Assembly: GCF_032362555.1 (NCBI RefSeq)
Contig: NC_083522.1
Location: 1,590,001-1,654,000, forward strand
Reading direction: 5' to 3'
Source of the DNA: Amyelois transitella
Taxonomy: Eukaryota > Arthropoda > Insecta > Lepidoptera > Pyralidae
DNA: 64,000 bases
The notes beneath the pieces were generated by a model. The model was given only the letters and a program-made list of their open reading frames with translations. It ran no database searches and was not told the DNA's origin. This document shows, piece after piece, positions 61,201 to 64,000 of this stretch. The stretch's first letter is position 1; the number at the start of each line of letters is the position of its first letter. Made by a program: the position numbers and the translations under genes.

Positions 61201-63820
61201 CACCTCTCCGTATCGAAGCCATTATCGTTGACGTACAAATGCGGACACCTGTCCGAGTTGAGTTCGCAGTAGGCGTTGAGCCTCGCCACGCTACCCAGCC
61301 TCGCCATCGCCTCGACGAACGTTTGCGGCGTCATTGTATACGACAACAATGTCAGTATCGGCGAATAATAATCGCAGGAACCCGACGTGTCCATGACGCA
61401 AGCGGTTTTCATTGAAGGTGTTATGATGGCTGCGATGAAACAAAAAAAAAAAAAAACTAGAATCGTGAATTTGAAAGTGCAAGTTTGTGAAGTTGAAGGA
61501 AATAACTTTATATTATTTGATAGTGCCGTGTGGTTCCCGGCCACAATACAAAAAATAATAGGACCACTCCATCTCTTTCCCATGGATGTCGTAAAAGGCG
61601 ACTAAGGGATAGGTTAAAAAAACTTGGGATTCTTTTTTAGGCGATGGGCTAGCAACCTGTCACTATTTGAATCGCAATTCTATCATTAAGCCAAATAGCT
61701 GAACGTGGCCGTTCAGTCTTTTCAAGACTGTTGACTCTGTCTACCCCGCAAGGGATATAGACGTGACCATATGTATGTATGTATGTATTGTTTGATATAG
61801 ACTACATCCGTGGCTTCGGCCGCGTCAAACCGAAAACTCCTGTTCATTTCCCTTCCCGCGGGAATTCCAATCCAACTTTCCAATCCAACACTGTGGCATG
61901 AAAATAACAGCTTAAATAAGGAAGAAATTATGCTAAATCGCGAAAATAGGTCTGTTCAAAAAATAAAACAAAAGAATTAAATTAAATTTAAAAGCAAAAT
62001 CTCGATTAGAGGACATTATTTAATAACAAAAATAAATGAACACATACATACATAAAATCACGCCTCTTTCCCGGAGGGGAAGGCAGAGACTACCTCTTTC
62101 CACTTGCTACGATCTCTGCACATTTCCTTCGCTTCATCCACATTCATAACTCTCTTCATGCAAGCTCGGCGGTTTCGGGTACTAAATGAACACATCTATA
62201 TAAATACACTAGCGACCCGCCCCGGCTTCACACGGGTGCATAATTCGGAAAAAATTACACATAAAAACCTTCCTCTTGAATTACTCTACCTGTTACAAAA
62301 AACCGCATCAAAATCCGTTGCGTAATTTTAAAGATTTAAGCATACAGACAAACAGACTAAAATAGCGAATTTGTTTTATACTATGTAGTGATATATTTGT
62401 TTTATATATAAACCATACGGCACAAATTATTAACTTACAGAACAGAAATACGAAGCCGAACAAAGCGGTGGCCGCGGCCTTGTTGGCCATCATGAAGCTG
62501 GTGAGGAACGACATCGCGATGAAGGCCAGGCAGCCGGAGAAGAGCACTAGGACCAGGGGAACTGAAACAAATTTGTATCAATTATTATGGACACGTGACG
62601 TAGTGCCGTGTGGTTCCCGGCACCAATAGATAAAGAATAGGATCACTCCATCTCTTTCCCATCGATGTCGTATGAGGCGACTAAGGGATAGGCTTATAAA
62701 ATTGCGATTGCGTTTTTTTAGGCGATGGGCTAGCAACCTGTCACTAGTTGAATCTCAATTCTATCGTCAAGCCAACTAGCTGAACATGGCCATTCAGTCT
62801 TTTCAAGACCGTTGGCTCTGTCTCCCCCGCAAGGGATATAGACGTGACCATATGTATGTATGTATTATGGACACACATTGTGCTCTGTCCACTCGCAAAA
62901 TATAAAGAAACAATATCCTATATAAATGTATAGATATGTTTGTAAATGTACTAGCTGATCCGGCAAACGTTAATTTGCCATATAAATAACATTAAATGAC
63001 GATTGATCAGTTATCTATCAACCGGTGATGAAAAATGATTAAATTACTAAAATGGCTATTAAAAAATAGGGACTGGTGATAAAAGGAAAAAAAATTAGGT
63101 GTATGTATTTTTTAATGCAAAATAATAAATAAATACATACATACATATAATCACGTCTATATCCCTTGCGGTCCTATTCTTTTTTTGTATTGGTGCTGGG
63201 AGCCACACGGCATATAAAAAAAAATAAAGAAATTCAAAAATATATAAGAATTAAAAAATAAATGTTATGGATGGACAACCCTTATCACTAAGGGATATGA
63301 AAAATAAATGTTCGCCGATTCTCAGACCTACTCAATATGATCACAAAAATTTCATGAGAATCGGTCAAGCCGTTTGCCGTCAAGAAGAACGGGAACGAAC
63401 ATTGTGACACAAGAGTTTTATATATATGAATACACAAAACCAAAACCGCCGAGCTTGCATGAAGAGAGTTATAAATGTGGATGAAGCGCAGGAAGTATGC
63501 AGAGATCGTGGCAAGTGGAAAGACGTAATTTCTGCCTACCCCTCCGGGAAAGAGGCGTGATTTTATGTATGTATGTATGTATGAATACACAAACTCACAC
63601 ATGACATCAGGCTGGTTTATCGTGTGGTTTTTATCGAGGGTGGCCGCGAACAACACAGATGGCAGCACTAGCACCAGACAGCTGATGGTCACGTGGTACA
63701 GCAGTGACGTCACCCAGTGCAGTTCCGGCCCGCAACCGGACATTATGTGGATGTGGCGCGTGCGCGATATACGTTCTTTGCACGGCAGCACCAATACTTG
63801 GAGTAGAGTTGTTTGGATCA
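49230..63820 (-). CDS. ABC transporter subfamily A, gene 2 (C-terminal half)
   Basis: Tail-to-tail paralogue of ABCA gene 1, open at the right edge. Exons from 5' to 3': 63599-63820, 62439-62561, 61196-61429, 58918-59012, 58194-58329, 57163-57276, 55834-55970, 54162-54309, 52597-52825, 50410-50573, 49950-50032, 49230-49403 (stop). They match gene 1 exons 21-32 one for one, with the same phases and nearly the same lengths, and all have GT-AG junctions. Present: last membrane segments ([19 protein letters not shown]), the NBD2 Walker [11 protein letters not shown]-loop GYCPQFFG, signature [10 protein letters not shown], Walker [14 protein letters not shown]-loop ITSHSMDEME, and the C-terminal [13 protein letters not shown]. 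No inactivating change is seen. The N-terminal half lies beyond 64000. Its introns hold most of the repeats at 50-63 kb. Confidence 0.93.
49500..49660 (+). repeat. Family A repeat, decayed
   Basis: GGAATTGAGATTCAAATAGTG, CCCAAGTTTATAAGCG, GGAGTGATCC in the last intron of ABCA gene 2. Confidence 0.7.
50651..52697 (-). repeat. 116-bp exon-derived tandem array, gene 2
   Basis: The same 116-bp unit as in gene 1, in reverse orientation: 16 full units counting the exon's own copy, plus a shortened unit at the distal end (about 50654-50736) that lacks roughly half. As in gene 1, the unit is the last 101 bp of the NBD2 signature/Walker B exon (52597-52825), its donor and 15 bp of intron. The distal full unit (about 50790) carries substitutions; inner units look identical to each other and to the gene 1 array. 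Confidence 0.97.
53196..53887 (-). pseudogene. Decayed copies of the NBD2 Q-loop exon in an intron
   Basis: Two remnants of exon 54162-54309. About 53196-53250 keeps the segment around ATGCTGAAAAATTGGGGTAG (exon: ATGCCGAAGAATTGGGGACAG). About 53703-53887 keeps the exon end CACCAATCAGCTCGAGCCAC, including the donor, and TCTGACGGCCAGTTCGGAAC. Both are broken by substitutions and by loss or replacement of the middle. The repeated AAGACGTTGCAGAA at about 53400 and 54045 suggests a larger duplicated unit. Confidence 0.75.
54375..54825 (+). repeat. Family A repeat split by a family B repeat
   Basis: Family A at 54378-54530 and 54755-54825, with a reverse family B copy at about 54540-54752 between them. 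Confidence 0.78.
55075..55240 (+). repeat. RTE-like 3'-end fragment
   Basis: ACTCAAAAACTAGTGAACCG, TTTTGATGAAATTTTGTACA. Followed by a reverse family B copy at about 55305-55445. Confidence 0.65.
55305..55445 (-). repeat. Family B repeat
   Basis: TTGACGTCCGATGAAAAAGC, GTAGTTTGTTCCACCATTTC and TGGAAGCGGTAGTAG; the distal GACGTCAA is lost and the AAATAAATCTATTCTAT tail remains. Confidence 0.75.
55463..55695 (-). mobile_element. tRNA-derived SINE
   Basis: Reverse full copy with GGATTCGAACCCGGG and CTACCGCTGAGCCACAGAGG. It ends just beside the gene-conversion tract of the Walker A exon. Confidence 0.85.
56123..56365 (-). repeat. Family A repeat
   Basis: Reverse full copy, GCCGTGTGGTTCCCGGCACC to GGGATATAGAAGTG. 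Confidence 0.82.
56363..56935 (+). repeat. Three direct copies of a ~108-bp unit, first split by hAT
   Basis: Units begin GAAACGTCACGAGGA at 56363, 56723 and 56831 and contain CTAATGGATTTGTAACCTTG and TTTCCCTGTAAAGG. The first is interrupted by the hAT element. Confidence 0.85.
56430..56695. mobile_element. Non-autonomous hAT element (250 bp)
   Basis: Element 56438-56687 with termini CAGAGATTCCCAAA and TTTGGGAAAGACTG (11 of 14 complementary) and an 8-bp target duplication CTGTAAAG (56430-56437 and 56688-56695). It has no coding capacity. Only one of three tandem units carries it, so it postdates the tandem duplication. Confidence 0.88.
57310..57785. repeat. RTE-like repeat split by a family A repeat
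   Basis: CTAGCGACCCGCCCCGGCTC (57313) starts a family D copy. A reverse family A copy occupies about 57378-57635, and family D resumes with AAAAACCTTCCTCTTGAATC to TTTTATACTATGTAGTGAT. The uninterrupted copy at 62.21 kb shows what was split. Confidence 0.82.
58096..58152 (-). mobile_element. tRNA-derived SINE head fragment
   Basis: TTGAACCCGGATCCTCC to CCACAAAGGCCGTCC, ending 42 bp below an ABCA gene 2 exon. Confidence 0.7.
58355..58430 (+). repeat. Family C repeat fragment
   Basis: CATACATACAAAAAATCACG, CCTGGAGGGGTAGGCAGAGA. A second, longer copy is at about 59025-59240. Confidence 0.75.
58660..58890 (-). repeat. RTE-like 3'-end repeat
   Basis: Reverse copy of the 25.8-kb element: AACTACTGGTTCGAATTGAA to CCACGCGGACGAAGGTACGG. 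Confidence 0.78.
59330..61195 (-). repeat. Complex satellite containing exon-end copies
   Basis: Four copies of the 3' end of the neighbouring exon (61196-61429) with its donor begin at 59727, 60104, 60451 and 60865; the last three match about 67 bp of exon, the first about 40. They are spaced 331-414 bp apart. Each is followed by AAGCAGCCAAAG(T/C)ATTATCG and ATATCGATGCGTGAC, then by a variable minisatellite of CCATGGCCATAAAACACTTG and CCTTAACACACTGGCGCCC units. A family A copy (about 59488-59708) lies within the leftmost part. Confidence 0.88.
61523..61785 (-). repeat. Family A repeat
   Basis: Reverse full copy with (GTAT)n at its end. Confidence 0.82.
62040..62395 (+). repeat. Family C then family D repeats
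   Basis: Family C at about 62040-62183 (TCACGCCTCTTTCCCGGAGG, CATGCAAGCTCGGCGGTTTC), then an intact family D copy 62212-62395 (CTAGCGACCCGCCCCGGCTT to TTTTATACTATGTAGTGATA), 44 bp below an exon. Confidence 0.78.
62602..62865 (-). repeat. Family A repeat
   Basis: Reverse full copy, GTGCCGTGTGGTTCCCGGC to ATATAGACGTGACCATATG. Confidence 0.82.
62950..63580. repeat. RTE-like repeat with nested family A piece, then family C
   Basis: CTAGCTGATCCGGCAAACG starts a copy of the 14.8-kb repeat; an internally deleted family A element (63135-63215) interrupts it, and GGACAACCCTTATCACTAAG to GAACGAACATTGTGACAC completes it. A reverse family C copy follows (63440-63580). Confidence 0.78.
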
Positions 63821-63837
63821 CTGCAAAAAATAAATAA

Positions 63838-64000
63838 ATCTTATAAATAAAAATGAATCGCTAAATGTGTTGGTAAGCGCATAACTCAAGAACGCCTGGA
63901 CCAATTTGGCCAATTCTTTTTTTTTTTAATATTCGTCGAAGCTCAAGGATGGTTTTTACGGCGAAAAAATACCAAATAATTGCCTGAGAAACCTCAAAAA
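63838..64000. other. Intron of ABCA gene 2 at window edge
   Basis: AT-rich; ACTCAAGAACGCCTGGACCA and TTTGGCCAATTC resemble another non-LTR 3' end. Nothing else seen. Confidence 0.45.

Overview
The window looks like nuclear DNA of a lepidopteran insect. Its genes have many small exons with GT-AG introns. The AT-rich background is filled with tRNA-headed SINEs, CATA/TATG-tailed short repeats, RTE-like 3' ends, a BEL/Pao LTR retrotransposon and a PIF/Harbinger transposon. No species can be named from the sequence alone.

Layout. (1) 1-4690, + strand: the last seven exons of translation elongation factor 2 (eEF2); two introns hold RNAs that fold like box H/ACA snoRNAs. (2) About 5.3-8.56 kb, + strand: a non-coding snoRNA host gene (UHG/SNHG1-like) of short exons. 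Four of its introns each carry one box C/D snoRNA; two are SNORD25 (U25) homologues and two share a guide for 28S rRNA. (3) 8749-14814: a BEL/Pao element with 173-bp LTRs that match by eye, a 5-bp target duplication and one frameshift near the end of pol. (4) 15507-42554, + strand: a complete 32-exon ABC transporter of subfamily A (1,671 codons once introns and one transposon are removed). Coding exon 7 is split by a 5.1-kb PIF/Harbinger element that has both of its genes. (5) 42959-43600, + strand: an intronless UMP-CMP kinase. (6) 49230 to beyond the window end, - strand: the C-terminal half of a second ABCA gene, a tail-to-tail paralogue of the first.

The most unusual feature is what happened to the two ABCA genes. 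Each carries an array of about 17 copies of a 116-bp unit made of the last ~101 bp of one NBD2 exon, its 5' splice site and 15 bp of intron. The arrays are nearly identical and in opposite orientation. The Walker A exon of NBD2 and about 240 bp of flanking intron are also nearly identical between the genes, while the exon between these two tracts is clearly diverged. The - strand gene shows the same kind of event twice more: four copies of the 3' end of another exon with its donor (59.7-60.9 kb), and decayed copies of a third exon (53.2-53.9 kb). This suggests gene conversion between inverted paralogues plus repeated duplication of exon ends with their splice donors.

The left part is a translation locus: eEF2 and the snoRNA host supply elongation factor and rRNA-modification guides. 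The right part is a membrane lipid-transporter locus. All splice junctions given here were read from the sequence by reading frame and GT-AG rule; no transcript or database evidence was available.
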